From Vibrio quintilis (GTDB lineage Bacteria > Pseudomonadota > Gammaproteobacteria > Enterobacterales > Vibrionaceae), in the NCBI RefSeq assembly GCF_024529975.1, contig NZ_AP024897.1, positions 2,046,001 through 2,110,000 on the forward strand: a DNA stretch of 64,000 bases. Direction: 5' to 3'. The notes beneath the pieces are model-generated. The model was not told where the DNA came from, did not search any database, and saw only the letters and a list, made by a program, of their open reading frames with translations. A program made the position numbers and the translations under genes. Shown here one piece after another: positions 1 to 7,519 of this stretch. How positions within the stretch are numbered: the first letter of the stretch is position 1; each line of letters begins with the position of its first letter.

Positions 1-1
1 G

Positions 2-307
2 ACCAGTTCATTTGTCCGTGAATCGGGTGTGGAAGTTGACCGTCCTCAGGCTTCTCATGCCGTCGCGCAAAAACAGGCCGGGATTTTTATTGCTATTACA
101 GCCGCGAATGATATTTATATTGATAAGAAAATTGTTGATATTGACAGTGTCAGGGCGGCACTGGAAAAAATGTTGCTGGATAAACCGGATGCCTCTTTAG
201 TTATTCAGGCTGATCGCCATGCCTACAATGGGACTGTGATTCAGGTGATGGATGCAGCCAAAGGGGCCGGGATAAAACGGATTGCTTTAGCTGCGGAGAA
301 ATCCTGA
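2..307 (+). CDS. exbD: ExbD-type biopolymer transport protein (5' end missing)
   Basis: This is the C-terminal periplasmic part of an ExbD/TolR protein; the reading frame is open from the window edge, so the N-terminus and the single membrane helix lie upstream. ExbD works with ExbB as an inner-membrane proton-driven motor that energises TonB. The visible part has the family pattern: the T-S-S-F-V-R-E region, then V-D-R-P, the 'GIFIAITAANDIYIDKK' strand, and the closing 'VIQADRHAYNGTVIQVMDAAKGAGIKRIALA' type fold (VIQAD near 211). The stop codon overlaps the ATG of tonB, so the two are translationally coupled. The gene order exbD-tonB-TPR protein-exported ligase matches the TonB2 (TtpC-ExbB2-ExbD2-TonB2) cluster known in Vibrio, so exbD2 is the likely paralogue. 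No good alternative family. Confidence 0.93.
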   Translation, partial: TSSFVRESGVEVDRPQASHAVAQKQAGIFIAITAANDIYIDKKIVDIDSVRAALEKMLLDKPDASLVIQADRHAYNGTVIQVMDAAKGAGIKRIALAAEKS

Positions 308-942
308 TGGTACGCTGGATAGCTGCAATCCCGCTGGCTCTGTTTGTCTCATTAACTCTGTTCAGTTTTATGGCGTGGATGGTCGACAATGGCGTTCACC
401 GGGCAGCTGAACAGCAGCCCGCCTTACGCTTTAATATGTTTATGACTGAAAAACAGGAAACATTGCAGAGAAGACAGCGGGCCGTGCCTGAACAACCTGA
501 ACTACCGAAGGTGCCAAAGATGGCTCCCTCGGCGACATTGCAGACACCTCAGCCGGTCACTCAGGTGTCTGCCGCATTGGATCTGCCGGCTTCCGGTGTT
601 GATACCAGCATCCACGGTATCCGGATTAGCGGACTGACATTATCCTCTGGCATCGGGAATACCGGTTCTCAGCAGGCAATCGCTCTGTATCAGGTGAAGC
701 CGCAATATCCGGCCCGGGCTCTGAGACGAAATATTGAAGGGACAGTCACATTGCAGTTTGATATTGATGAGTCAGGAAAAGCCAAAAATATCCGGGTGAT
801 CAATAGTCAGCCGGGGCGAATTTTTGATCGCTCAGCCCGCAGAGCAATCAGCCGGTGGAAATTTAAGCCAAGAGTGGTCAATGGTAAAACCGTGAGGCAG
901 CAGGGAATGACGCAAACCATCAAGTTTGAGATAGAAAAATGA
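307..942 (+). CDS. tonB: TonB family energy transducer (TonB2-like)
   Basis: A 211-residue TonB protein that transmits proton-motive force from ExbB/ExbD to outer-membrane receptors for siderophores, heme or other ligands. One N-terminal membrane helix (about residues 4-27, starting just after M-V-R-W) is followed by a short proline-containing periplasmic linker (about 50-90, with P-E-L-P-K-V-P-K) and the C-terminal TonB fold (about 125-211): Y-P-A-R-A-L-R-R, G-T-V-T-L-Q-F-D-I, then R-W-K-F-K-P-R. The linker is much shorter than in E. coli TonB, as is usual for Vibrio TonB2. The ATG overlaps the exbD stop, and the end overlaps the start of the next gene by 4 bases, giving a tight operon. TonB2 in Vibrio also requires TtpC, which would lie upstream of this window. 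Identification is firm; the '2' suffix is inferred from synteny. Confidence 0.93.
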   Translation: MVRWIAAIPLALFVSLTLFSFMAWMVDNGVHRAAEQQPALRFNMFMTEKQETLQRRQRAVPEQPELPKVPKMAPSATLQTPQPVTQVSAALDLPASGVDTSIHGIRISGLTLSSGIGNTGSQQAIALYQVKPQYPARALRRNIEGTVTLQFDIDESGKAKNIRVINSQPGRIFDRSARRAISRWKFKPRVVNGKTVRQQGMTQTIKFEIEK

Positions 943-2150
943 AGTTAAAACTGATTATCTGCATTTTACTGAGTTGCTGGTTGATGCCCGGGCTGGCTGC
1001 GGAAGTCAGCCAGTTTGCTGCCGGAAAAATCATGCTTGCGCAAAAGCAGGCTGAACATGATCAGCTGAAAAAAGCGATACAAACATTGCGGTCGCTGAAA
1101 GTATCTAAATCTTATGATAAAGCGTATGTTGCCCGCTTACTTGGGGTCTATTACTGGCAGAATCATCAACCGGATCCTGCAATACGGCATTTGAGTGACG
1201 CCGTCACTTATGACTTATTCAAACCACATGAAATGTGGTCATTGAAACGAATGCTTGCCGATCTGTTAACCACTCAAAAACGTTACAAACAAGCTTTGCA
1301 GTATTATCAGGAGCTTGTGAAGTCCGTCCCGCCGGAAACGAAATCGTCAGAACTAAAGCTGTCTGAATTATGGCTGACCATTGCCCAGCTTCATTATCAG
1401 TCAGAAAACTGGCGCAATGTTTTGCAAGCGTTGAAACATTACCATACTTTTGGTCTGCCTGATGCTGTATCTCCTTTATCTGTTCAGCTTGGCGCTCAGG
1501 TACAGCTCAAGCAATATACTTCAGCGATAAAAACGGTAAAACGTTTACTGGCGCTGGAACCAGAGAAAAAAAACTGGTGGTTACAGCTGACCGGTCTGGA
1601 ATTGAAACTCAAGCATTTTAAATCTGCATTATCAACACTTGAACTGGCTCAGTTACAGGGGATTCACTTATCAGCAGCAAATCAGAGATTATTAGCTCAG
1701 CTTTATGGCCAGTGCGGTATTCCGGAGCGGGCAGCAAGAATTCTGGAGCGTTTATATCAAGACTCTCATGCACCAAAGTATCAGGTCCGGATTGCTTACT
1801 ACTGGCAACAGGCGAAAGAGTGGGATAAAGCCATGCTGAAGTGGCAGCAGGCTGCGAAATCACAGACTAAATATTACTGGCAGCTTGCTCAGCTTCAGAT
1901 GCAGCAGGGGTTGTATCAGCAAGCGCTTCAATCACTTGATGCTTATTCGCAGGAGAAAAGAGCGCAGGAGAAAAGAACAGCCCGGGTTGCTTTATTAAGG
2001 GCTCAGGTTTTATATAAGTTAGATCGTCTTGAGCCGGCACTGATACAGGCGAAAAAAGCTGATCGGATTCAGCCTTCCGGTGAAGCAAAAAGCTGGATTA
2101 AATACTTAAGTCAGCTTCATGATTATCATCAGCAAAATCAGAGTATCTGA
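939..2150 (+). CDS. Periplasmic TPR-repeat protein of the TonB2 cluster
   Basis: A 403-residue protein with a signal peptide (charged M-K-L-K, hydrophobic core about 5-15, likely cleavage after G-L-A-A near residue 21) followed by tandem tetratricopeptide-like helical hairpins, e.g. around residues 65-85 (A-R-L-L-G-V-Y-Y-W-Q), 100-125, 145-165 and 310-400. Repeats are rich in Leu, Ala, Gln and Tyr with the A-x-x-x-Y-x-x-x-L spacing of TPRs. It overlaps tonB by four bases (ATGA), so it belongs to the same transcript. A TPR protein is found at this position in Vibrio TonB2 operons; a scaffold or accessory role in TonB-dependent uptake is inferred, and no enzymatic motif is visible. Confidence 0.8.
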   Translation: MKLKLIICILLSCWLMPGLAAEVSQFAAGKIMLAQKQAEHDQLKKAIQTLRSLKVSKSYDKAYVARLLGVYYWQNHQPDPAIRHLSDAVTYDLFKPHEMWSLKRMLADLLTTQKRYKQALQYYQELVKSVPPETKSSELKLSELWLTIAQLHYQSENWRNVLQALKHYHTFGLPDAVSPLSVQLGAQVQLKQYTSAIKTVKRLLALEPEKKNWWLQLTGLELKLKHFKSALSTLELAQLQGIHLSAANQRLLAQLYGQCGIPERAARILERLYQDSHAPKYQVRIAYYWQQAKEWDKAMLKWQQAAKSQTKYYWQLAQLQMQQGLYQQALQSLDAYSQEKRAQEKRTARVALLRAQVLYKLDRLEPALIQAKKADRIQPSGEAKSWIKYLSQLHDYHQQNQSI

Positions 2151-2347
2151 TCTTCTGAGAGTTGGTTCACATTTATTTGTCGTTTTCATGTTGGGTTTTG
2201 ATGGGTGAGTGATGAATTATTCGTATACACCCGCTTTGCCATTCAACATGAGACAATTTTATCTTCATTCTGTTTGTAAAGACGATTTCTGCGGGTGGAA
2301 AGATTCCCGGAAATATCACACGCAAAACAAACAGAAAGGCTTTAATC

Positions 2348-3196
2348 ATGAAGATGAAAATATTATATCTGGCTGTACTGACACTGAGCCATCCGGCCTA
2401 TGCCATACTGCTTCAGGCGCCAGAGCCGGTCATGCTGGCAGAATCCTATCAGGAGAACACATCGTTCCCTTTCGCGGCTTACCGGATGAGCGAAAAACTC
2501 GATGGTATCAGGGGCATCTGGGATGGCAGTGTGCTGAAATCAAGGACCGGACAAATCATTCATGCTCCGGACTGGTTTTATCCCTTATTACCGCCTTTTC
2601 CGGTCGAAGGAGAACTATGGGCTGGCCGGGGGAATTTTCATCTGGTTCAGCAAACTGTTTTAGATCAAACTCCCAATCCGGAGGCATGGAAGAAAATATC
2701 ATTTGTCCTGTTTGATATTCCTTTTGGTAAAGGCGGGTATCAAAGTCGTTATGAAACCATCCAAAAGTGGTTATCAGGCCGGGAGCCGGACGCTCACCTG
2801 AGATTGATTGAGCAATATCCGGTGTTGTCCCGAAAGCACTTACAGGCTTTTATGGCGCAAGTTGTCAGACAATCCGGCGAAGGTGTCATGTTAAAGAACT
2901 GGCAGTCTGCCTATCAATCTGGAAGGAGCCACGATCTGCTCAAGTATAAACCTTATATTGATGATGAAGCGCAGGTGTTAGGATATAAAAAAGGGCAGGG
3001 TAAATACCTGCATCAGGTGGGAGCTTTATATGTCCGGAATCATCAGGGGATCCGGTTCTATATCGGCAGTGGATTGAGTGATGAGCAAAGGGCAGCGCCG
3101 CCGCCGGTTGGTTCATGGATTACTTACCGGTATGACCGGCTGACAGATAAAGGTAAGCCCAGATTTCCCCGTTTATTGCGCGAGCGGGTGAATTAA
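2348..3196 (+). CDS. Exported ATP-dependent DNA ligase
   Basis: A small 282-residue ATP-dependent DNA ligase of the Lig E type. The nucleotidyltransferase motif I is E-K-L-D-G-I-R-G (about residues 50-57), with the Lys forming the AMP adduct; motif III-like E-G-E-L-W-A-G-R-G (about 85-93), motif IV E-G-V-M-L-K-N (about 178-184) and motif V L-L-K-Y-K-P (about 198-203) follow, then a compact OB domain to the C-terminus. The first 19 residues form a signal peptide (M-K-M-K then a hydrophobic stretch ending H-P-A-Y-A), so the enzyme should act in the periplasm, as proposed for Lig E proteins of Vibrio, Haemophilus and Neisseria, possibly on incoming DNA. The ATG follows an AAAGGC ribosome site. 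It lies 197 bases after the TPR gene and ends just before the convergent lipoprotein gene. Confidence 0.9.
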   Translation: MKMKILYLAVLTLSHPAYAILLQAPEPVMLAESYQENTSFPFAAYRMSEKLDGIRGIWDGSVLKSRTGQIIHAPDWFYPLLPPFPVEGELWAGRGNFHLVQQTVLDQTPNPEAWKKISFVLFDIPFGKGGYQSRYETIQKWLSGREPDAHLRLIEQYPVLSRKHLQAFMAQVVRQSGEGVMLKNWQSAYQSGRSHDLLKYKPYIDDEAQVLGYKKGQGKYLHQVGALYVRNHQGIRFYIGSGLSDEQRAAPPPVGSWITYRYDRLTDKGKPRFPRLLRERVN

Positions 3197-3205
3197 ATCA
3201 TGGGC

Positions 3206-4261
3206 TCACTGAAGCGACATGTTGCAACGTTCTGAAAATGATTGCCAGTAGTGGATATGTTTTAAGATTGAGTCCCGAAACGCTTTATGTGCTGTTTGGA
3301 TGGGATAAATATAAGACTGTTCAGACATGACCGGCTGAAAAAAAACCAACAGATGCTGAAGTGACAGATAAGCCGCATCTGTGTCTGCCAGGTAAGGTTG
3401 TATTTCTCCAATATAATATTTATGAAATACATTTTTTAAATAGCGGGCTTTGCTATTATCCCGGTTTTTTCCGCAGCGTATCCGGTTTGAGTGTTGTGTT
3501 AAAAAAGTAGTGATCTGATTGAGTTGTAAGGTGACGTTATTCATCGTGAACAGGAGGCGTCCTAAAATTCTTTGTTTTTCCAGCGGTTCCTGAATCCGGG
3601 TCAATAACATCTGACCAGGTTGTGGAGCAACTTCATTTTTATCCGGTCCGGCAGAATTATCCGCCCTGACACTGACACTGACACTGATATAGTCATAAAC
3701 GCGCTTAAGCACGGTCAGTGCGGGTTTGACGCCAGGCACTGATACCTCTGGCTGATACCAGCCAGCTTCACCCAGCTGGCCACGCATTGCATTGCTTGTA
3801 TACAGTAAGCTGAGCCAGTAATAAGGAAGTCTGGCTTGTTTTTGCTGCCGGATCTGTTTCAGCTTTTGTTTGAGCGGCTCCGGTAAAGATGACTCTTTCA
3901 GGCAAATACTGATTTGGTGAAGCAGTTTGAGTTCATATTCGAGGCGGTGAAACTGATCCTGGACCTTGCCCAGAATGGAGTTTCTTTCAGAAATCAGCCG
4001 GAACAACCCGCAGTCACGAAGTTGATAGCTTTCAAGTAAACCAATATTAATGGGTGGAAATTGAGTCAGAAACTGTCGTCTTTCAGGTAAAATAACCGGC
4101 TGAATATCCGGTGGTGGTGGCTCAGGCAAATCGAAGACATGACTGATACGTTGGGTATAAGTCCTGAACATCTGTTCTGATTCTGGCGGGGAATTCCAGC
4201 ATCCTGTCAGAATTCCCGGGATAAGTAACCAAAGTAAAAGTAAAAACCTGCCAGATCTCAT
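3206..4261 (-). CDS. DUF3080 family lipoprotein
   Basis: A 351-residue predicted lipoprotein of unknown function. The N-terminus M-R-S-G-R is followed by a Leu-rich signal core and the lipobox L-T-G-C (Cys 21), so it should be lipidated. The body is largely helical and charged; a conserved-looking Y-Q-L-R-D-C-G-L-F element sits near residues 79-87. Its length, lipobox and position between the exported ligase and NorM match the DUF3080 proteins of Vibrio. It converges on the ligase gene with a gap of 9 bases and lies 22 bases downstream of norM, so it is probably the second gene of a norM transcript. Function cannot be read from sequence. Confidence 0.7.
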   Translation of the reverse strand: MRSGRFLLLLWLLIPGILTGCWNSPPESEQMFRTYTQRISHVFDLPEPPPPDIQPVILPERRQFLTQFPPINIGLLESYQLRDCGLFRLISERNSILGKVQDQFHRLEYELKLLHQISICLKESSLPEPLKQKLKQIRQQKQARLPYYWLSLLYTSNAMRGQLGEAGWYQPEVSVPGVKPALTVLKRVYDYISVSVSVRADNSAGPDKNEVAPQPGQMLLTRIQEPLEKQRILGRLLFTMNNVTLQLNQITTFLTQHSNRIRCGKNRDNSKARYLKNVFHKYYIGEIQPYLADTDAAYLSLQHLLVFFQPVMSEQSYIYPIQTAHKAFRDSILKHIHYWQSFSERCNMSLQ

Positions 4262-4283
4262 TTTCCCTCCGGTTATATACCCA

Positions 4284-5660
4284 TCAGGAGCAGGCTTCAG
4301 TCAGATTGGGAGACACGGCCTGTTTGTGCCCGAAAATCCATCTTAACCGCAATCCAAGCATTAGTGCAGCTGCGGATAAACCAATGATAAACCCAATCCA
4401 GAACCCTTCAACACCAAGAGGTGCAATCACCCAGTTCGTCTTGGCTAAGATGTAGCCGGAAGGCAGGCCCAGCATCCAGTAAGCCACAAAAGTACAATAG
4501 AACATGACTTTCATATCTTTATAACCTCTGAGCGCGCCGGCGGAAACCACTTGTATCGTATCCGCAAACTGATAGATTGCAGAAAGAAGCAACAACTGGA
4601 CAGAAATGGCGATTACTTCCTGATTTTCTGTATACATGTGAGTAATTTGTTCACGGAGCAGTACTGTCAGAACTGCGGTGACTACAGCACAAGCAAGTCC
4701 AATGTATAAACCTACTTTAGAGGCAATTACTGACTGCTCATGATTGTCTTCCCCCAAAGAGTGTCCGACCCGGATGGAAACCGCTGCACCGATACTCATT
4801 GGCAGCATAAACAGCATTGATGAGAAGTTCATGGTGATCTGGTGTGCGGCAACGATAATGGTTCCCAAAGGTGCAACCAAAAGTGCAACAACGGCAAAAA
4901 GGGTCACTTCAAAAAACATCGCCGCGGAAACAGGGAAACCCAGCTTGAAAATATTGAGCATTTCAGCTTTATCTGGTCTGTAAAACGTATGAAATACCGC
5001 ATAGTTATCCAGGCGGCGTGATGTTTTAATATAAGTAAACATCAGTATCAGCATGAACCAGTAAACAACCGCCGTTGCCACACCACATCCGACGCCTCCC
5101 AGTGCAGGAGCACCAAATTTACCATACACAAAAATCCAGTTGAGCGGGATGTTCAGCAACAAACCGAGAAAACCAATGTACATAGCTGGTTTAGTCATGG
5201 AGATGCCGTCCGTCAGGCTTTTTAAAGCCTGAAACAGCAGAAAGGCAGGCGCACCAATTAACATCATGTACATGTAATGCGTCGTTTTTTCTGCCAGAGC
5301 TGCGTCGACATCCATCAGGGAAAGAATAAACTTCGTCTGAGACAAAATCGCAGCAACAGGAATCAGCAGTGCAAAAGCAATGTAAATCCCCTGTTGAACC
5401 TCATTTGCTATTTTGTCCTGTTTGCCTGCGCCATTGAACTGTGCAATGACAGGAACCAGCACCATCAGAATACCAATGCCAAATAAAATAGTCGGAAACC
5501 AGATGCTTGATGCAACAGCAACGGCAGCCATATCGGTTGCACTATAGCCACCGGCCATGACTGTATCCACAAATCCCATGCTGGTTTGAGCAACAGAAGC
5601 GATTAAGACCGGAAGAGCAAGCTTAATCAGCTTTTGTGATTCAGTTTTATACTTATACAC
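4284..5660 (-). CDS. norM: NorM-type MATE multidrug efflux pump
   Basis: A 458-residue inner-membrane antiporter of the MATE family with about 12 membrane helices; Vibrio NorM exports cationic drugs and fluoroquinolones using Na+ (and H+) gradients. Diagnostic segments include P-V-L-I-A-S-V-A-Q-T-S-M-G-F-V-D-T-V-M-A-G-G near the N-terminus, the loop K-P-A-M-Y-I-G-F-L-G-L-L-L-N-I-P-L-N-W-I-F-V-Y-G-K in the middle, and L-R-G-Y-K-D in the C-terminal half. I place the start at a GTG (base 5660) because the preceding TAGGT has ribosome-site spacing and this gives the usual NorM length; an in-frame ATG at 5699 and a longer frame to 5768 add residues foreign to the family. The DUF3080 lipoprotein follows in the same direction. 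Confidence 0.93.
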   Translation of the reverse strand: MYKYKTESQKLIKLALPVLIASVAQTSMGFVDTVMAGGYSATDMAAVAVASSIWFPTILFGIGILMVLVPVIAQFNGAGKQDKIANEVQQGIYIAFALLIPVAAILSQTKFILSLMDVDAALAEKTTHYMYMMLIGAPAFLLFQALKSLTDGISMTKPAMYIGFLGLLLNIPLNWIFVYGKFGAPALGGVGCGVATAVVYWFMLILMFTYIKTSRRLDNYAVFHTFYRPDKAEMLNIFKLGFPVSAAMFFEVTLFAVVALLVAPLGTIIVAAHQITMNFSSMLFMLPMSIGAAVSIRVGHSLGEDNHEQSVIASKVGLYIGLACAVVTAVLTVLLREQITHMYTENQEVIAISVQLLLLSAIYQFADTIQVVSAGALRGYKDMKVMFYCTFVAYWMLGLPSGYILAKTNWVIAPLGVEGFWIGFIIGLSAAALMLGLRLRWIFGHKQAVSPNLTEACS

Positions 5661-5800
5661 GAATTTACCTAACGAAAAACAGCTTACGTAAAACTTCATC
5701 CCGTCCACTGTAGGACCGATAAGATGAAAACTATGATTGCGGTGAAAGGAGATAAAAAGAAGCCTCATCTTAGCATTTATTCGATGAACGGCAATGGTTT

Positions 5801-5844
5801 TATACCCTGATAATCTGAAGAAGAAGGTTTCAGATTATCTTTAT
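5801..5844. repeat. TATACCC-type palindromic repeat, divergent copy
   Basis: An 11-bp perfect inverted repeat (GATAATCTGAA at 5809-5819 and its complement at 5829-5839) flanked by TATACCC on the left and a TTTATA on the right. The left half resembles the start of the 43892 copy (TACCCAAATAATCTGAA). It lies between the divergent starts of norM and the kinase-like gene's 3' end, and could also act as a hairpin stopping transcription from 5901-6779. Confidence 0.55.
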
Positions 5845-5900
5845 ACGGATGAGTCTCATCACAAGTTATTCAGGCCTGAACTGACAGGCCACAAACAACT

Positions 5901-6779
5901 TTACTCTGCTTCGGATGAAATGCGATCTACCAGTTTTTGCGCATCCGTCAGATAGTGTCCGCCAAAACAATTACAATGATTCAGAATATGGTACAGATTA
6001 TACAGATGTTTGCGTTCTTCATAAGCAAAGTCTAAAGGTAAAATACTTTCATATCCCTGATAGAATTCAGGCTCAAAGCCTCCAAATAATTCTGTCATCG
6101 CAATATCGCATTCCCGGTCTCCCCAGTAACATGCAGGGTCGTAGCAATAGGGTGAGTTTCCGTTATCCGCGGCATTGCCATGCCAGAGATCACCATGAAG
6201 CAGGGAGGGTTTCGGGTGATGATGAGAAAGGGCCGAAGAGACCTGCGCGACAAATTTATCAATATCGACAAATACGATGCCTTTCTCATGTAATAATTGC
6301 AGTTGCCAGCCAATACGCTGTTCTGCAAAAAAAGTATGCCAGTGTTTATGCCATGGATTAGGCTGGATCTGCATACCGATAAAATTATCCTGATCAAATC
6401 CGAACTCTTTTTGTTCACCCCAGGAGTGTAATTTAGCCAACTGCTCACCAAACTGAAAGCTGTGGCGACTGTCTTCCAAAGGCTTGATATGCAGGTATTC
6501 AAGGATTAGAAACGAGTGGGACTTCGTTTTTCCAACCAGAACGGGCTTGGGGATATTTAAATGATTACAATGGGATAATGCGATTAAGTTGTCTGTTTCG
6601 CAGACAAAACGGGGGAGTGCCTCATGAACGTCCTCGCTGATTTTAACAAAGAATTTTTCAGCCTGGCTACCAATCATATAGTAACTGCTACTACCTTCCT
6701 GTCTGATTTTCTGTTTATCAATCAGGTTAAACTCCCGCTTTAATGTCTCAGATAATTGCTGAAGAATCCCTTGCCACAT
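5901..6779 (-). CDS. Fructosamine kinase family protein
   Basis: A 292-residue protein of the fructosamine/ketosamine-3-kinase family (aminoglycoside phosphotransferase fold), thought to repair glycated proteins by phosphorylating Amadori products. Seen: an N-terminal nucleotide-binding lobe with Y-Y-M-I-G and F-F-V-K-I (residues about 30-50, Lys contacting ATP), the L-I-L-E-Y-L hinge, the catalytic loop L-L-H-G-D-L-W-H-G-N (about 195-204), and the metal-binding Y-C-Y-D-P-A-C-Y-W-G-D-R-E-C-D-I-A-M segment (about 213-230). I chose the ATG at 6779 over a GTG three codons upstream because M-W-Q is the family start. It stands alone between norM and the DUF3802 gene. The biological substrate in bacteria is uncertain. 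Confidence 0.85.
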   Translation of the reverse strand: MWQGILQQLSETLKREFNLIDKQKIRQEGSSSYYMIGSQAEKFFVKISEDVHEALPRFVCETDNLIALSHCNHLNIPKPVLVGKTKSHSFLILEYLHIKPLEDSRHSFQFGEQLAKLHSWGEQKEFGFDQDNFIGMQIQPNPWHKHWHTFFAEQRIGWQLQLLHEKGIVFVDIDKFVAQVSSALSHHHPKPSLLHGDLWHGNAADNGNSPYCYDPACYWGDRECDIAMTELFGGFEPEFYQGYESILPLDFAYEERKHLYNLYHILNHCNCFGGHYLTDAQKLVDRISSEAE

Positions 6780-7060
6780 GATGAACACCCGCTTGATGAA
6801 GACCTTACTAGTTTAGAATAACTTTTGAACATTTTCCTATCCATTAGAATCAGTTAAAGAAAATTCTGTTGGCGAACAGGGAGGAAATGAGACTATTATG
6901 TATATGACAAGTATTTCTGTGCTTGAAATTTTTATTAAAGTACGGATAGACTTGTGTAATTATTCAAAAAATACAAATTAAGTTTTGGTATAGCTGTAAA
7001 ATTAATATTCTGTGGTTAGAATTACTATAGTGACTGGAACTTTGATTGCGGAGAACGAAA

Positions 7061-7402
7061 GTGGTTGTAGAAACCGAAGGTTACCTGGCGTTAATTGAGC
7101 ATCTGGCTTTGAACCTGGATGTATTCACACATGCTGGTGATACCGGACAAGAAAGTATTGAAGATGTTGTGACAGACTTAGTTGCCAGTAATATCATGGA
7201 TATTTTCGAGCAAAACCCGGAGTTACATTCCAGTGTCCGCTTTCAGCTGCTAAAAGAAGCCGATATGGTCGCTGAAGATTTAGAAGAAGTGCTGGCGGGT
7301 TGCTGGACAAGTAAAGCGACAAACGAACAGATTGTATTTCTCGATGAGTTTGTCTCATTGATGAAAAACCTGTTTGATACTGCTGTAGCCAAATATGATT
7401 AA
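7061..7402 (+). CDS. DUF3802 family small acidic protein
   Basis: A 113-residue acidic, helical protein of the DUF3802 family found in Vibrio and related genera. I place the start at the GTG at 7061 (V-V-V-E-T-E-G-Y-L-A-L-I-E-H-L), preceded by a GGAG ribosome site nine bases upstream; the frame is open a further five codons to a TTG without family support. Conserved-looking segments are E-D-V-V-T-D-L (about 36-42), E-Q-N-P-E-L (about 53-58) and the C-terminal F-V-S-L-M-K-N-L-F-D. No membrane segment, signal or catalytic motif is visible. A function cannot be assigned. Confidence 0.72.
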   Translation: MVVETEGYLALIEHLALNLDVFTHAGDTGQESIEDVVTDLVASNIMDIFEQNPELHSSVRFQLLKEADMVAEDLEEVLAGCWTSKATNEQIVFLDEFVSLMKNLFDTAVAKYD

Positions 7403-7519
7403 CTACGGGTTTGTTTTCTTTTGATTTACTAATAAATTTGTAACCGACATCACTTTGTAATGTTAATGCAACGCAATTGAAATATTTTATTTTTAGCATC
7501 ATCACAATAGTCACCTCAG

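Noticed and set aside
2209..2715. 168-codon + strand frame overlapping the DNA ligase
   Set aside because: It overlaps the ligase in another frame and lacks a ribosome site and recognisable protein character.
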